64,000 bases of DNA from Trichosporon coremiiforme (taxonomy: Eukaryota > Basidiomycota > Tremellomycetes > Trichosporonales > Trichosporonaceae), in assembly GCA_039545355.1 (NCBI GenBank), contig BCJJ01000023.1:311362-375361 (forward strand), given 5' to 3'. Positions within the stretch are counted from its first letter, which is position 1, and every line of letters starts with the position of its first letter. Shown piece by piece: positions 1 to 11,208 of the stretch. The notes under the pieces are model-generated. The model had not been told where the DNA came from and did no database searches. It saw only the letters and a list, made by a program, of their open reading frames with translations. Both the position numbers and the translations under genes were made by a program.

Positions 1-2293
1 TCAGGCGGGCTCTGCTCGGCGTAACAGATACCGAGAGCAGTGTAGGACGCCGCGTATGAGTCATCGGCACGAAGCGAAGCCATGAACCAGTCCTCAGCCT
101 GCTGGCGGCTCTCGGATGTGTTGATCATCCACTCTGTTCGTCCGAGGCGCCACCACGCACGAGCGCGCGGATACTTCTCGTCGTCCTTGTTCTCCTGCTC
201 CTTCCGGGTGTCGCGGATCTCTACGACCTTTTCGAGCACGTCGCGACCTTCCTCGAGCTTGCCTTCGTTGACGAGACACCAGCCGAGCTCTTCCTGGGCA
301 GCGACCATCTGCTTCTCGTCACCGCCCAGATCAAGCAGGGTCTGGTACTCAGCGCAGGCCCTCTCCCACTTTTCGGCAGTCTCAAAGATCTGACCAAGAG
401 CGAAGTGCGCCTCGTAGTCGTTGGGCTCAGCCTCCAGAACACCAGTGAGGAGTCGCTGGGCGCGCTGGTGGTGCTTTGGAGGGTAGTAAGGAACGAGAGC
501 AACACCGAGGGCGGCATCGAGAGACAGCAGAGTCGCCGGAAGCTTGAGTCCTCGCTGAGACTCAGTGTCACGCACGAGCTTGCGACCAGCCTCGGCGTAG
601 GAGATCGCATTCGCCCAGTCCTCGTCGGTGATAGCGACGCGGGCCATAACGCGGTGCGCCCAGATGTTCTTCTTCAAGCCAGACTTGAGGAGCTTGGTCA
701 TCGCGCTGATGAGTTCCTCACGCTCCTCTTCGTCGAAGTCCTCCGAGAGCTCGCCCTCGCGCTGAGCCAGTCGACGAAGACGGCGACGCTCACGAGCATT
801 CGGTCCCTTGTTCTTCTTAGGACGGCGGTACTTGATCTTCTTGTCGCTGTCGTCGCTCTTAACCTTGGACAGCTCGGTTCCGGCGTCTTCATCCGGGGCG
901 GGGAGAGGGAGCCTGAACAGACGGCAGTAGTCATCGATGAAGTCGGTCAAAGCAGCCTGAGGGAAGGTCTTGGCGTACTTGTGAAGGAGTTCGTGATCGT
1001 AAACTGAGGTCAGGCAAGGACGTCACGCTAGTACTCACAGATGGTAGGCTCATCCCGGCCATTCAGCCTCCAGTTCCAAGCCTCTTCCGCAGCACCTCCG
1101 ACACCAAGAAGGATGAATCCATCAGCCAGGTCGTTGGCGCGCTTGAGGACTTCCTCCTTGCTCAGACGCTCGGTCGTCGGGACACGGAACAGAGTGGGGA
1201 CGTCATCCTGCGGCGGCGGGGAAGCTGCCTTCGGCTTGGCTGGAAGCTTGGCATCTGTCTTCTTCGAGTCATTCTTCGAGTATTTCTCACTACGAGAGGG
1301 AGTCACGAGCTTGCGCCAGTGGTCGAACTCCTCCATCTCGACCTCGCGACGAACGTCCTCGCTGACGTTCGGGTGACTCGCGACATCACGCAGAAGGGAG
1401 ATCTTCTGATGACCAAGGGGCCCTCCGAGAACCTCTCCGTTCACCTTCTGACGCTCGTGATGTTCCGAGATAGCACCAATTCTTTGGCGGGCAACCTTAA
1501 CCTTAGCCTCGACTGTCGTCTGAATCTCGTTCTGAACATGAAGCAGAAGGTAGAGGGTCAGCTCCAGGGAGCCCGCAAGGTAGTGGACATGCGGAAGCGG
1601 CTTGGGAATCGACGGCGATGACTTTCCGTTTCCGGGGTACGCAGGAGCTGTGAGCGGAACATAGCCTCCTTCGGGCACGGTTGCAGACTGGATCAAGGAG
1701 ACAACGGGCGACGACGGAACAAGCAGCTGGAGGGTGTCCCAGACCTTGCTGTTAGTACAGGGCATACGGGCGAGACATACCTTGGACACAGGTCCATGCT
1801 CGACGTAGAGATCCAGCAGCTCCTGAAGAGCTGCCTGTAGCTTGTCTCCGTCACGACTAGGGTTAGCCATGTCAATCATGACACTCACGCATCGTATGCC
1901 GCCTGAACGTTCTGTTCCAGGAGTTTGCCCAGCGCCTGCCACTTTTCGTGCTTCACATAGAACTTCTTCAGACCCTGTGACGCAAGAGGGTGGCCAGGTG
2001 ACAATCTGAGAGCATGAAGGTAAGACTGGAGTCAGCACAGTGGTCATCAGATTGCACACCCACCTTCTCAGCTTCGTCGAAGCGCTCTAGATGCGCCAGT
2101 GCCAAAGCGCGGTACGCCAGTCTGTGAGTCAGTGAAAATGTTGCACATCCAGGTAAAAGACGCACACGTTGGGCGCATCGGGGCCATCCTCTGGGAGAGA
2201 CTTGAGGAGGTTTGTAGCTTCATACAGGGCGCCTTCAGGCTCGCTGTCCTGAAGCTTGGTGCGGATGGACTTGAGCGCCGCTTTAGTAGACAT
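1..2293 (-). CDS. SKI3: Superkiller protein 3 (Ski complex TPR subunit), partial
   Basis: Large TPR scaffold of the cytoplasmic Ski complex (Ski2-Ski3-Ski8), which feeds mRNA to the exosome for 3'-5' decay. The start at 2293 opens with MSTKAALKSIRTKL, followed by TPR-like helices (LAYRALALAHLERFDEAEK, then GLKKFYVKHEKWQALGKLLE), the usual N-terminal pattern of fungal Ski3. The exons I read on the minus strand are 2293-2166, 2121-2064, 2025-1889, 1856-1781, 1744-1039 and 1003 to the window edge, all phase-consistent. About 702 residues are visible. A charged linker rich in Lys/Arg (KYRRPKKNKGPNARERRR) lies near 905-760, followed by more TPR units such as NDYEAHFALGQIFETAEKW. The C-terminal half lies beyond position 1. 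Divergent from the kinase at 3185. The family name is inferred from remembered fungal Ski3 sequences. Confidence 0.85.
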
Positions 2294-3184
2294 GGCAGCG
2301 GAGCAGACTGTTTCGGTCTGTCTGCTGCGGCCCTTGTCGTCCGAGTAGTAATTTAGGCAACAGAGAGGAGGGAAGGTGTCGGAGGAAGGGCACAACAGAG
2401 ATGACGCCAGTGCAGGTGCTCGCTGTGTGAGGGGTTGACTTTGTGGTGGAGGCTTCGAGGTGTCTGGTTTGGTGGTGTGCCTGAGTGCCACGAGGTTGGC
2501 ACGCCTGAGATGCCCACGGTTGCGCAAGGGACGCCCCGGTCCGACTCGTGATCTCGGTTCCCTGAGTTCCCCCCCAGCGGACTCAGGACGCAGCAGGCAG
2601 CTAGCAGCTAAGTGAGCCAGGCTAGCCAGGCTAGCCAGGGTGACCAGGTGAACATGGACCTGTTCCTCGTTACCGCGCGACGCTGGGCCAACAACCAACC
2701 CGTCCCCTTTCACCATCTACCCCAGCCACCTTGATCAACCCCCCCACACAACCCGGTAACGCGATAACACGACACACGACACAGCAAGACGTCGCCACAC
2801 ATACCAGTGAGTCTTGTCCTCCCCATCGTCCCACACTGCCCAGCACATCCCTGCTCCCCCTGCTCCTCGCTTCCAAATCCAGAGCGCCATCCCATGAAAA
2901 GAGAAGATCTTCAACCCCGCATTGCTGCCCCGGATTTTATTCCTTTCCTTCCCAGTCCTCCTCCCCTCTTTTGTCCGAAGCAAACCTCGTCCTCGCCACC
3001 ATTGTTAACCGCGTTCCAAAGGTCTCGGCACGCATTCCCCTTCCCCGCCGCCCACACACGTTCACGTTCCCCCCTTCTCCGTTCCCCCACACCGCGTCGC
3101 GACCAGTCGTGAAACCTAAATTAACTCCGCAAGCGCCCAGCAGAGTAGTCGACGTCGACTTCACATCGCACACTCGCCGGGGCC
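2294..3184. other. Divergent intergenic/promoter region SKI3-kinase
   Basis: No gene seen. Shared upstream region of two divergent genes. It holds a short tandem repeat of about 9 bp (unit agccaggct, roughly 2616-2645) and, from about 2800, CT-rich plus-strand sequence that looks like the kinase leader. Short open frames here have no family features. Confidence 0.6.
2616..2645. repeat. Short tandem repeat, 9-bp unit
   Basis: The unit agccaggct occurs about three times head to tail, with a decayed fourth copy (agggtgaccagg) at the right side. It sits in the SKI3/kinase promoter interval. No function can be assigned. Confidence 0.6.
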
Positions 3185-6100
3185 ATGGCCAACTCGCACC
3201 CGGGGCTCGGCCTCAACCTCGGCGTGCCCGCCGGTGCGCCGAAGAACGCCAACGCGCAACTGACAGTACCCTCCTCGATCGGTGTCACCCCTGCATTGCC
3301 AACTGAACCGGCTGGCCCATCGTCAACAGCAGGCCCGAGCAAGACTTCGCCCCGCCAAGGTCTTCAACCCTTACAGACGCAGTTCGACTCAGACCAATAC
3401 GACCAACGAGGACATTCCATTCCCCCGCCGCCCAGTCCTCGCCGGCACAGGGTGAGCCGTGTTCGCGGCGGTACGGGCGGCGGAATATCGACAAGCAAGT
3501 CATGGGCGGATCTGACGGCGATGGGAGTGGCGATCGGCTCGTCGCGATCACCAGGCGTGAAAGAAGACCGTCGTGCGGTGAGCGAGCACCATCGCGTCTT
3601 CTCGCATGGCGATCTTACGGAAGAGCCTTGGGATGAAGCTCCGTACGACAACAGGTGAGCAAACCCCTTCCCGCGCGGGTTCCGGTAGTTCGATGTCGCG
3701 CCGAGCCCAGGTGTACAGTGGTCGCAGACCAGGTTTTCGTTGACATCAGCGCGCGCTTCTACTACCGCATGCACTCTCGCGCAGCATCACCAGTACGCTC
3801 GACCATCAGCGTCAGCCCGTCGCCAGGCTCTCGGAGGTCGCCTTCGCCATCCCAGTCACAACCGCTTCACGGCTCGTCACCGATTCATGTTCGCCGAAAC
3901 CTCTCTGTTCCACCGGGAAGTGTGGGTGTTGGTGAATCAAGTCACTCGAGTCCGACTTCTGCGTCTCTGCTATCTCCCAATACTCGCTTCCTGCAACAGC
4001 ACCTGCCCCCGACCTTCCCCAACTCGTCCTCTCTCGCCGCCACTCCCGAGCACGACATTGCTGATCCGATGGCGACGGCTCCCATGCCTCCGCAGCATAT
4101 GGTCATCCTGACGCCGACGACACAGGAGTGGAGGGAGTTGAAGGAGATGGGGAGGTTGGGTGGCGAGGAGATTGAAGACTCTCACGACAGCGACAGCTCG
4201 AGCTTGAGTGCACCGTCCCCGTCGACTGAGGCGCCGCAGCGGACACCCACGGATGCGGACGGGTCACCTCAGCTGCGTCCAGTATTTTCGTCGATCGTCA
4301 TTGCACCAAGCCCGGCTCAGCCCCAGCGTTCCCCGAAACCTGAGGAGGGCATGAAGGGGGCTTGGGGTAACCTGGACAAGAGCACAGACCTCACCAGCAC
4401 GGCCAGCAACAATGGCGGGCTATTAACTCCTGACGACGATGACGATGTCACGCTGGCTGTGCAGCCTCCGACTTTGCGGCGCTTCAACAGCATCGGCCGA
4501 AGAGACTCTCTCGTTGATATGCAGCGTCCAGCCGCGGTGAACATTCCTCGTACGAAGACGAAACGCGAGATTGAGCGTGAGCGCTTGCTCCGCTTAGTGG
4601 ACGAGGAGATTGCAGGCTCGCCACCGTCAGAGCCTAAGGGTCATTCGTGGGGCGTGCAAGAAATAGGAACTGGTGGCGGTTTGTCGCGCGCCGACTCGCG
4701 GGGGTCCCAGCGTTCTCGCCGAAGCTTGGACAGCCCTGGGCTCGCTGAGGCTCCGTCCGAGCAGCAGCTGCCCAGCGAGATCGAACAAATTTCTCAGCCT
4801 CTTCTTCCTCCAGCCCCATGTTATCAAAGCGACACGCTGCCGACAAAGCCGTCTCCGCTTCACGCCGATCCAGTCACACGATCGGTCATTGCCACCCCTT
4901 CCTCTGCCACGACTCCTCAAGGTACGGCGTCGCCCGCTTCGTCCGATGAGTCGCCGCCGTTGAGCAGTGCTCCTCCCGAGACTGAGCAAGAACGCTTCGA
5001 GTCCATTCGGAACTACTCGCGATCTTTCTCGACGCGTAAATCGCTGAGCCGACCTGCGAGCGCAGCTCCCTCGCGACGCAACTCGGCAGAGCACTCGCCC
5101 CCGCGGTCACCTCGACGCCGCGATCGGGACACCCCGCGGGTCTCCCTTGTTGCTGGCCGTATCGTCCGACCACTGGCATTCCCTCCTCTAACGCCGATGA
5201 CGCAGGTCTCGAGCATCGACTCCAAAGATTCAAAAGACGGCGGCGAACAGGGTGAGGCGGCTAGGAAAGTCAAGGAGGACACAAGCAACGCCTCCAAGTC
5301 TCCGCCCGTGCGCCAGGGCACTCTGTCGAGTTTCTCTGCCTTCCGCCCGCCCGCGCCCGGGGACCACTCCAGTGCATTCCCTCCGATACTGAGATTCGAC
5401 AGCTTTGCATCCAACGTTAGTCACGCCTCTAGCATCGGCGCCCCGAGCTCGACCGGATCGCCCCACAGCGAAGTCGTGGGAGCCGGCGGCCACGGCATTG
5501 ATGACTATGTTATACTCAAGGAGGCTGGAAAGGGAGCGTACGGCCTGGTCATGCGTGCCAAGGTGAAGGGCAGCAACGGACAGCCAGTCGGCGTGAGTTT
5601 CGTGCTTTCGATGGGTAACTGACAGTACAGGATGAGCTCATCATCAAGTACGTCATCAAGTCGCGAATCCTAGCCGACTGCTGGAAGAAGCACAAGCAGC
5701 TCGGGCCTATTCCGGTAGAAAGTGAGTAGTTCTCGTAACAGGGCATGGCTGACTCTCAGTCCACGTGATGGACCAGCTCCGGCACCTCATCTACCATCCG
5801 CCGGTTGAGCCTCACCCCTGGGACCCGCACCGCACGGCATCGGACAAAGGCAGCCAAGGACAATTGGCACCGAACGGTGACCCGGAACGGCACGCGACCC
5901 CTTTGCGCCCCGCCAGCGCGAGCTCGAACCCGACGCAACATTACATCTCGGTGGAGATGAAACAGTCTCCCGAGAGGGGTCACCCGAACGTGTGCAAGCT
6001 GCTGGACTTCTTCGAGGATCGCGAGTTCTACTACCTCGTGATGCCACGGTACGGCACGGGCGTGGACCTGTTCGACTATGTCGAGTCGCACCCTTCGGGT

Positions 6101-6751
6101 CTGCCGGCGTTCGAGGTTCGCTCCTTCATCGGGCAGCTGACGGATGCGGTGCGATTCCTGCACGCGAACGGCATCGTTCACCGTGACATCAAGGACGAGA
6201 ACGTGATCCTGGACGGAACAGGAAAGTGCCAGCTGATCGACTTCGGGAGTGCCGCGCACTGGCGCCCGGGCAAACGGTGGGACACGTTCAGCGGGACGCT
6301 GCACTATGCATCGCCCGAGATCCTCCGCGGCGAGATGTACGGCGGCAAGGAGCAGGACGTGTGGGCGCTCGGCACGGTGGCGTACGTGCTGCTCGTGGGC
6401 GAAACGCCGTTCACGGAGTTGCCGGACGAGGTCTTCGAGGGTCTCGTGCCCGGCAGCGGCGCGCAGGCAGGTCTCGACGCTCGCTGCGGTGGCGAGCATG
6501 CGAAGGAGGGAATCGAGGCTGACGGAGGCGGCGCGCTCGAGGACGCAGCTGACTTTGTCCGCTGCTGTCTCGCGCAGGACCTCATGAACCGTCCCACGGC
6601 CGAGCAGCTGCTCAAGCACCGATACCTCGCCGGCGCAGGGGGATGGACCGGCTTCCGCGGCTGGACGGGCAAGAGCCCCGCCGCGTCGGGTGCGTCTACC
6701 GTGCCCGCGATCCCGGTCCCGAGCGTGAAGGTGGACGGTGCGAAGGCGTAG
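3185..6751 (+). CDS. Ser/Thr protein kinase, fungal PAS-kinase-like (CAMK group)
   Basis: Proposed exons 3185-3654, 3750-5592, 5631-5721 and 5760-6751 give about 1131 aa. An in-frame alternative acceptor at 3711 would add 13 residues. Residues 1 to about 740 are Ser/Pro-rich and disordered-looking, with many SP sites and a short charged helix (KREIERERLLRLVDEEI). The kinase domain fills the C-terminus: Gly loop GKGAYG, ATP lysine in ELIIKYVIK, alpha-C glutamate in PVEIHVMDQL, catalytic loop HRDIKDEN, DFGSA, then SGTLHYASPEIL and GGKEQDVWALG. This pattern matches the Psk1/PASK branch, which links nutrient status to carbohydrate metabolism and translation. A polar insertion of about 50 residues follows alpha-C. 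I see no PAS domain upstream, so the assignment rests on the catalytic domain only. Confidence 0.82.
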
Positions 6752-7685
6752 GCGCAGGCACAGTTGTGAACGAGAAGTCGGCAGTATCTTGTGTTTTGTT
6801 CTTTACCTTTTCTTCTGATATCAGGCGGAGCGTGGGCACGCAGAGATGCATCCTTAGACCACGGCGGGGTCTGAGAGTAGAGCATCCTCTGTAGAGATAG
6901 ATTATGTCATGAACGCATCAACTGATGTACATTACGCCCGCAGCAGATGATCAGCAAAAGTGCACGGGACGTGCACATCATTGCCTATTCATTTGCTTCT
7001 TTCCTTAACCCTAGGTCTAATGGACAGGCTCGGAAGATTACTCGCGCGTATCTCGCCAAGATCGGCTAGATCTGATATCACCTCGAACGCTGATTGGCCG
7101 AGGGAAGGCATGTGCGACATCCTCTTCCGGAACGTATGAGGAATGTTGTGTGTGAAAGGTGTGTCGGTCAGCCTGGAGAAGTGTAAGCCTTGACCGGCTC
7201 TGAGCCAGGAAGAGGAATCTGGGTCGGGGCTGTGTCATGCACACAAGCTGAGAATGCCGGGCCGTGGAGGCGTGGTGCCGGAGCGGGCGACGAAGGGAGG
7301 TCCGGATGTGTGCTGCCATTACAGCGAGCTCGGTGCATCGCCGCGGCCGTATGGCGATGTAGACTGTTCGTTGACAGCTTAACAGTGTTGTACCTCTTGA
7401 ACAGTCGATCCCGTGATCCGTTGCAATGCGGCTTCGCTCGCGACTCGATCGGCACCGCTGCACACTTTCACCGAGCAGTGCCCAACACCAGTGCCCCTTC
7501 GTCATTGTCCGCCCAACACAAAACACACAAAGAGCGCGCCTAGCACTGACTGACACAGCTTTGATGTCCTCTGACGACAGCTCCCACGCCCCCATGTGCT
7601 GCATCCCCGCACCACATTCCTATAACACCCACCAAGTCCCCATCATGCCTCCCTCACCCCTGCCAAGCCACACCCCGAGCCAGCA
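6752..7685. other. Intergenic region
   Basis: 3' flank of the kinase gene and upstream region of the small coiled-coil gene. From about 7480 the plus strand becomes C-rich and CA-rich, like a leader. A short open frame in another phase ends at the TGA that overlaps the ATG at 7686. No other feature seen. Confidence 0.5.
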
Positions 7686-8285
7686 ATGAGAATCCTCCGA
7701 CCCCACCGGCGCCGACACGAAGCCCTTCCCTCCGTTCCGGCTCCTCCGAAGAGAGAAGAAATCGAGCGTTCGAGGCTACTAGCCCAGGTGGAAAGGGAGA
7801 AACGCCGTGTTTCGAATCTCGAAGCTGATGTCCGCTCGATTGGGAGGAGACAGGAGGAGATGCGTCGCCGGGCTAGACCTACGCTTCCACCCAGCTTTCT
7901 TCCATCTCCTCCGGCCGCTCACGACGATTGCGAGCACACCAACAACTCCGCTGTGCCCAACGGCACCACCATCACCGATGCCACAAACACCGGCGGTGCC
8001 AATGACACTGTCGATGGCGGATCCAGGGCCAACAGGCCGATGAGGAGCAACAGCGTCGCAAGGAGCAACAGCCTAATCGCACGGAGGGATCAGGAACTCG
8101 ACGCGCATACCCAGCTCGCATTAGCGCGGCTCGACCAAGCGGCTGCCCAGAGGCGTGTTGAGCGCGCAGAGAGGCTGATCAAGGTCGAGACTATTCAGGG
8201 GTTGTTGGCGAGACTGGTCCCGGAGGGAGGACAGGAGGGGCACGATGAGGGGAGTGAGCGGAGCGAGTCGGTTCTGACGGCGTAG
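7686..8285 (+). CDS. Small coiled-coil protein of unknown function
   Basis: Single-exon frame of 199 aa. It begins basic and proline-rich, then carries a strongly charged helix with heptad spacing (KREEIERSRLLAQVEREKRR, about residues 23-60), a Thr/Asn-rich linker (about 80-120), a Ser/Asn/Arg segment (RSNSVARSNSLIARRD) and a second helix (LALARLDQAAAQRRVERAERL). I recognise no family. Coding potential is inferred from the amphipathic helices and absence of stops. The ATG overlaps the stop of an upstream open frame (ATGA), so an extra 5' exon in another frame is possible. The neighbouring plus-strand genes are two secreted proteins, which gives no functional clue. Confidence 0.5.
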   Translation: MRILRPHRRRHEALPSVPAPPKREEIERSRLLAQVEREKRRVSNLEADVRSIGRRQEEMRRRARPTLPPSFLPSPPAAHDDCEHTNNSAVPNGTTITDATNTGGANDTVDGGSRANRPMRSNSVARSNSLIARRDQELDAHTQLALARLDQAAAQRRVERAERLIKVETIQGLLARLVPEGGQEGHDEGSERSESVLTA

Positions 8286-8703
8286 GTCAGGTCATTGTCA
8301 CTAGTCTTTTCATGGGAAGAGATGGCTGCGGGTGTGCTGGAGCGAGAATGAGGACGAGGACTTGAACGGGCTGACGCATACTGATGCTGACTCCTCAATG
8401 GAATACTCACCGACGACTTCGGGAATCCGGACTCGATTCGATTTCGAAACTTGCCAACCCCATTACATGAGACGAGGTCCATGACTACCGACAAAGCCAC
8501 ACGCTGACCTCCGGCCACGTCGGAAACCCATTTTCTATCCCTCATCCCCTCATTGTCCCTCACCTCACCTAGATGACGCTTATAACCCTCCACCCACACA
8601 CATCGCAATGCGCGCCCTCCCACTTTCCTTCAACATACGAGCCAGACGCTCAGGATAAGCCGGCTTAACCCCCTCCTTAACTTCTTGACGGAACCAACAC
8701 GAC
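8286..8703. other. Intergenic region
   Basis: 3' flank of the coiled-coil gene and promoter of the large secreted protein. From about 8530 the plus strand is rich in CCTC/CACC tracts, like other leaders here. No other feature seen. Confidence 0.5.
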
Positions 8704-11208
8704 ATGAGAATTGCGATCGCGGCATATCTTGCGCTCGCGACGGCGGCGGCCGCGGCGCCAATTCGCGCCCCGCTTCCCCCGCACACCACTAGTGCTGTTG
8801 CTGCAGTGGTTAGTGTGAAGTCGCCGCCGCGCGAGCATGGACCCGTGCTTTATCGCCGTGATGAGGGCGGGAATGGCGAGAACCAGGTTGACAATGGCGA
8901 GAGCAACGGCGAGAACAACGGCGAGGGAGGCGGTGGCGAACAGGGGGGCGGGGAAGGAGAAGGCGGCGGGGAGGGTGGAGGCGAAGGTGAACCCAATGAA
9001 AATGCCGAGGGAGACAGCGGCGACGGCGGAGGTGGCGAATCCGATGGCGACAACGGTGGCGGAAACGACGGGTGCAAGGGAGGAGAGGGCGGGAAAGGCG
9101 ACCACGATGAGGGTGAGGGTGAGAACTCCGAGGGTGGCGGTGAAAGCGAAGGAGAGGGCAAGGGGAACCAGGAGGGCGACGGCAACGGTGAACCGGCTCC
9201 TGAAGGAGGTAGCGAAGGCGACAACCAAGGCGAGGCGGACACCGACGGCGGCAGCCAGGACAACGGCCAGGACAACCAGGGTGACACCGGAGGGGGTGAG
9301 GGCGAAAACAAGGAGAACACCGACGGCGATGCTGGTGGCCAACCTGACGGAGAGAAGCAGAAGGAGGACATCACCGGCTATGGAGCCTTTGCCGAACTCC
9401 CCAACGACACTACTCCCATCCCCCAAGGAGCCGATCAGGCCGTAGCCATGGAAGCCGATGACGGTGCCAACGTCGGTGTCGCTGCCGGAGCTGTCGGTGC
9501 TACAGGAGCTGCTCCAGGTGTCGCCGCCGCAGGAGCTGCCGGAGCAGCCACAAATGCGGGAACCGCAGCGGGTGCAGCTGCTGCCGCGGGTGCTATTGGA
9601 GCTGCCGCCGCTGGGAACGCCGCCACCGGGGGAACTCCTGCCGCAGGTGGAGCTGCTCCCGCGAATGCCGCCGCTGGCACTCTCGCTGGTGCAGGTGCTG
9701 AAAGCGCTGCCGCAGCCGCCACTGCGAACGTCCCTACCGTGGGTGCCGCTGCTGCCAGTGTGAGTGCCGTCAAAGCAGCTGCCGCCACAACCGCCGCTGC
9801 GACTGCCGCGATCCCCTCTGCAGGAGCGCCCCGGAAGCCGAAGAACCAGACGCAGACGATCACAGAGACTCTCGAGGTGATGTTTGACCCGAACATCGAC
9901 CCGAAGACGATGGTTCAGGAGCTATGGAAGTGGTGGGACGGATACATGGGCATGAGCGAAGACACGGCATTCGACAAGTTTGACCTGTTGACCGAGACAC
10001 AGCTGTCATTCTACCGCCAGATTGACGAGAACCCCAACCGATTCGAGTTCGACGGCCCAATGATCAGCCGCCAGTACCGGCGCGAGCGGTTCCTCAGCAC
10101 GAAGCACAAGCTTGAGGAGTTCATCGGCACGGAGCCCGGGAAGAACTCTAGCGCCGACGAGCTGTGGGAGCAGCAGGCGGCGGAGCACAAGCAGAAGCTC
10201 ATCGATAAGGAGATTGAGGCGAAGGCGAAGGCGGCCGCGGGTATCCCGACAACGCGCGTGGCCCTCAAAGCACCGGACAAGGTGACGGTCACGACCAGCC
10301 TACTGGTGCCAGCCAGAACCACGTCGAAATCGAAGAATGACGCGGTCATGACGGTGCATCCAACGCAGACGGGGAAGACGAACGAGGAGAGGAACAAGGA
10401 GTTCGATGTCTGGTACAGCAACTACCTGCGCATCCAGGTCGAAGCGTCGGCGAAGACTGCGCAAGCCAACGCTCCCAAGGATGCCACCGGGGTCCCCGTA
10501 CCGACGCCGACTGCCAGTCCCTTCGCATTCGGGCGGCCGAAGACTAAGTCTGTAATTGAAGCCAAGGCGACGAATGTTGCCACCGATGGCACGAAACAGG
10601 AGGAAGCGAAGGAAAACATCAAGAGCATCATTAACGCCATTAGTCAAGGGGTCAAGGAGCGCCGTGCTGTGGCCACGCCAGCTGCCGATGCTACGCCGAC
10701 CGCGGCGGTCAACGCTCCCGCCGCTCCTACCCCTGCTCCGCCCGCCGAGTCCACGGAGGTCTTCACCATCTACAAGCTGATGGAGGTGGTCGGCGCCCCG
10801 ATCGCGGCCGCAGCGCGCAAGTCCCCCGAAACGGCTCCGGAATTCCGTACTCTGCAGCGGCGTGGTTGGGAGTTGGGCGGCGTGCCCGACATTCCGGTAG
10901 GTGGGAACTGGGACGGCCTGGACCGATGGATCGAAGAGTGCCAGACGTGGCGCACGGCGGCGCGTGACGAGCAGGACAAGTACGCCAAGATGGGCTTCCA
11001 CTTCACCGACCCGCCGCTAATTCCAGCCGGGCAGGACTGGGCTTCAATCATCCGCTGGACGGAGAGCGCAAGGGCGTGGCGGTCCGATGCGATCTTCAAG
11101 GCCGTCTCATGGGAGAACAACCGTGCAAAACAACTCGGGGACATGATTTATAGCTTCATTCAGGCGGCACTCGGTCAGACGGCGGCCAGAAAGGCTAAGG
11201 GACAGTAG
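8704..11208 (+). CDS. Large secreted low-complexity protein with C-terminal Trp-rich duplication
   Basis: Single-exon frame of 834 aa, no family recognised. Visible parts in order: signal peptide (MRIAIAAYLALATAAAAAP, about 1-19); a short propeptide ending in a Kex2-like dibasic site (VLYRRDE, about 50-55); an acidic Gly/Glu/Asn/Asp block (about 55-220); an Ala/Gly-rich block (about 240-380); a mixed region with Trp/Tyr helices (QELWKWWDGYMGM; EFDVWYSNYLRI); a Pro/Ala linker; and two adjacent copies of a Trp-rich unit near the C-terminus (IPVGGNWDGLDRWIEECQTW and IPAGQDWASIIRWTESARAW). It ends basic, without a hydrophobic GPI tail. Export through the secretory pathway is inferred from the signal peptide. 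Composition suggests a cell-wall, capsule-associated or extracellular matrix protein, which is speculative. It lies just upstream of a second secreted protein. Confidence 0.75.
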   Translation: MRIAIAAYLALATAAAAAPIRAPLPPHTTSAVAAVVSVKSPPREHGPVLYRRDEGGNGENQVDNGESNGENNGEGGGGEQGGGEGEGGGEGGGEGEPNENAEGDSGDGGGGESDGDNGGGNDGCKGGEGGKGDHDEGEGENSEGGGESEGEGKGNQEGDGNGEPAPEGGSEGDNQGEADTDGGSQDNGQDNQGDTGGGEGENKENTDGDAGGQPDGEKQKEDITGYGAFAELPNDTTPIPQGADQAVAMEADDGANVGVAAGAVGATGAAPGVAAAGAAGAATNAGTAAGAAAAAGAIGAAAAGNAATGGTPAAGGAAPANAAAGTLAGAGAESAAAAATANVPTVGAAAASVSAVKAAAATTAAATAAIPSAGAPRKPKNQTQTITETLEVMFDPNIDPKTMVQELWKWWDGYMGMSEDTAFDKFDLLTETQLSFYRQIDENPNRFEFDGPMISRQYRRERFLSTKHKLEEFIGTEPGKNSSADELWEQQAAEHKQKLIDKEIEAKAKAAAGIPTTRVALKAPDKVTVTTSLLVPARTTSKSKNDAVMTVHPTQTGKTNEERNKEFDVWYSNYLRIQVEASAKTAQANAPKDATGVPVPTPTASPFAFGRPKTKSVIEAKATNVATDGTKQEEAKENIKSIINAISQGVKERRAVATPAADATPTAAVNAPAAPTPAPPAESTEVFTIYKLMEVVGAPIAAAARKSPETAPEFRTLQRRGWELGGVPDIPVGGNWDGLDRWIEECQTWRTAARDEQDKYAKMGFHFTDPPLIPAGQDWASIIRWTESARAWRSDAIFKAVSWENNRAKQLGDMIYSFIQAALGQTAARKAKGQ

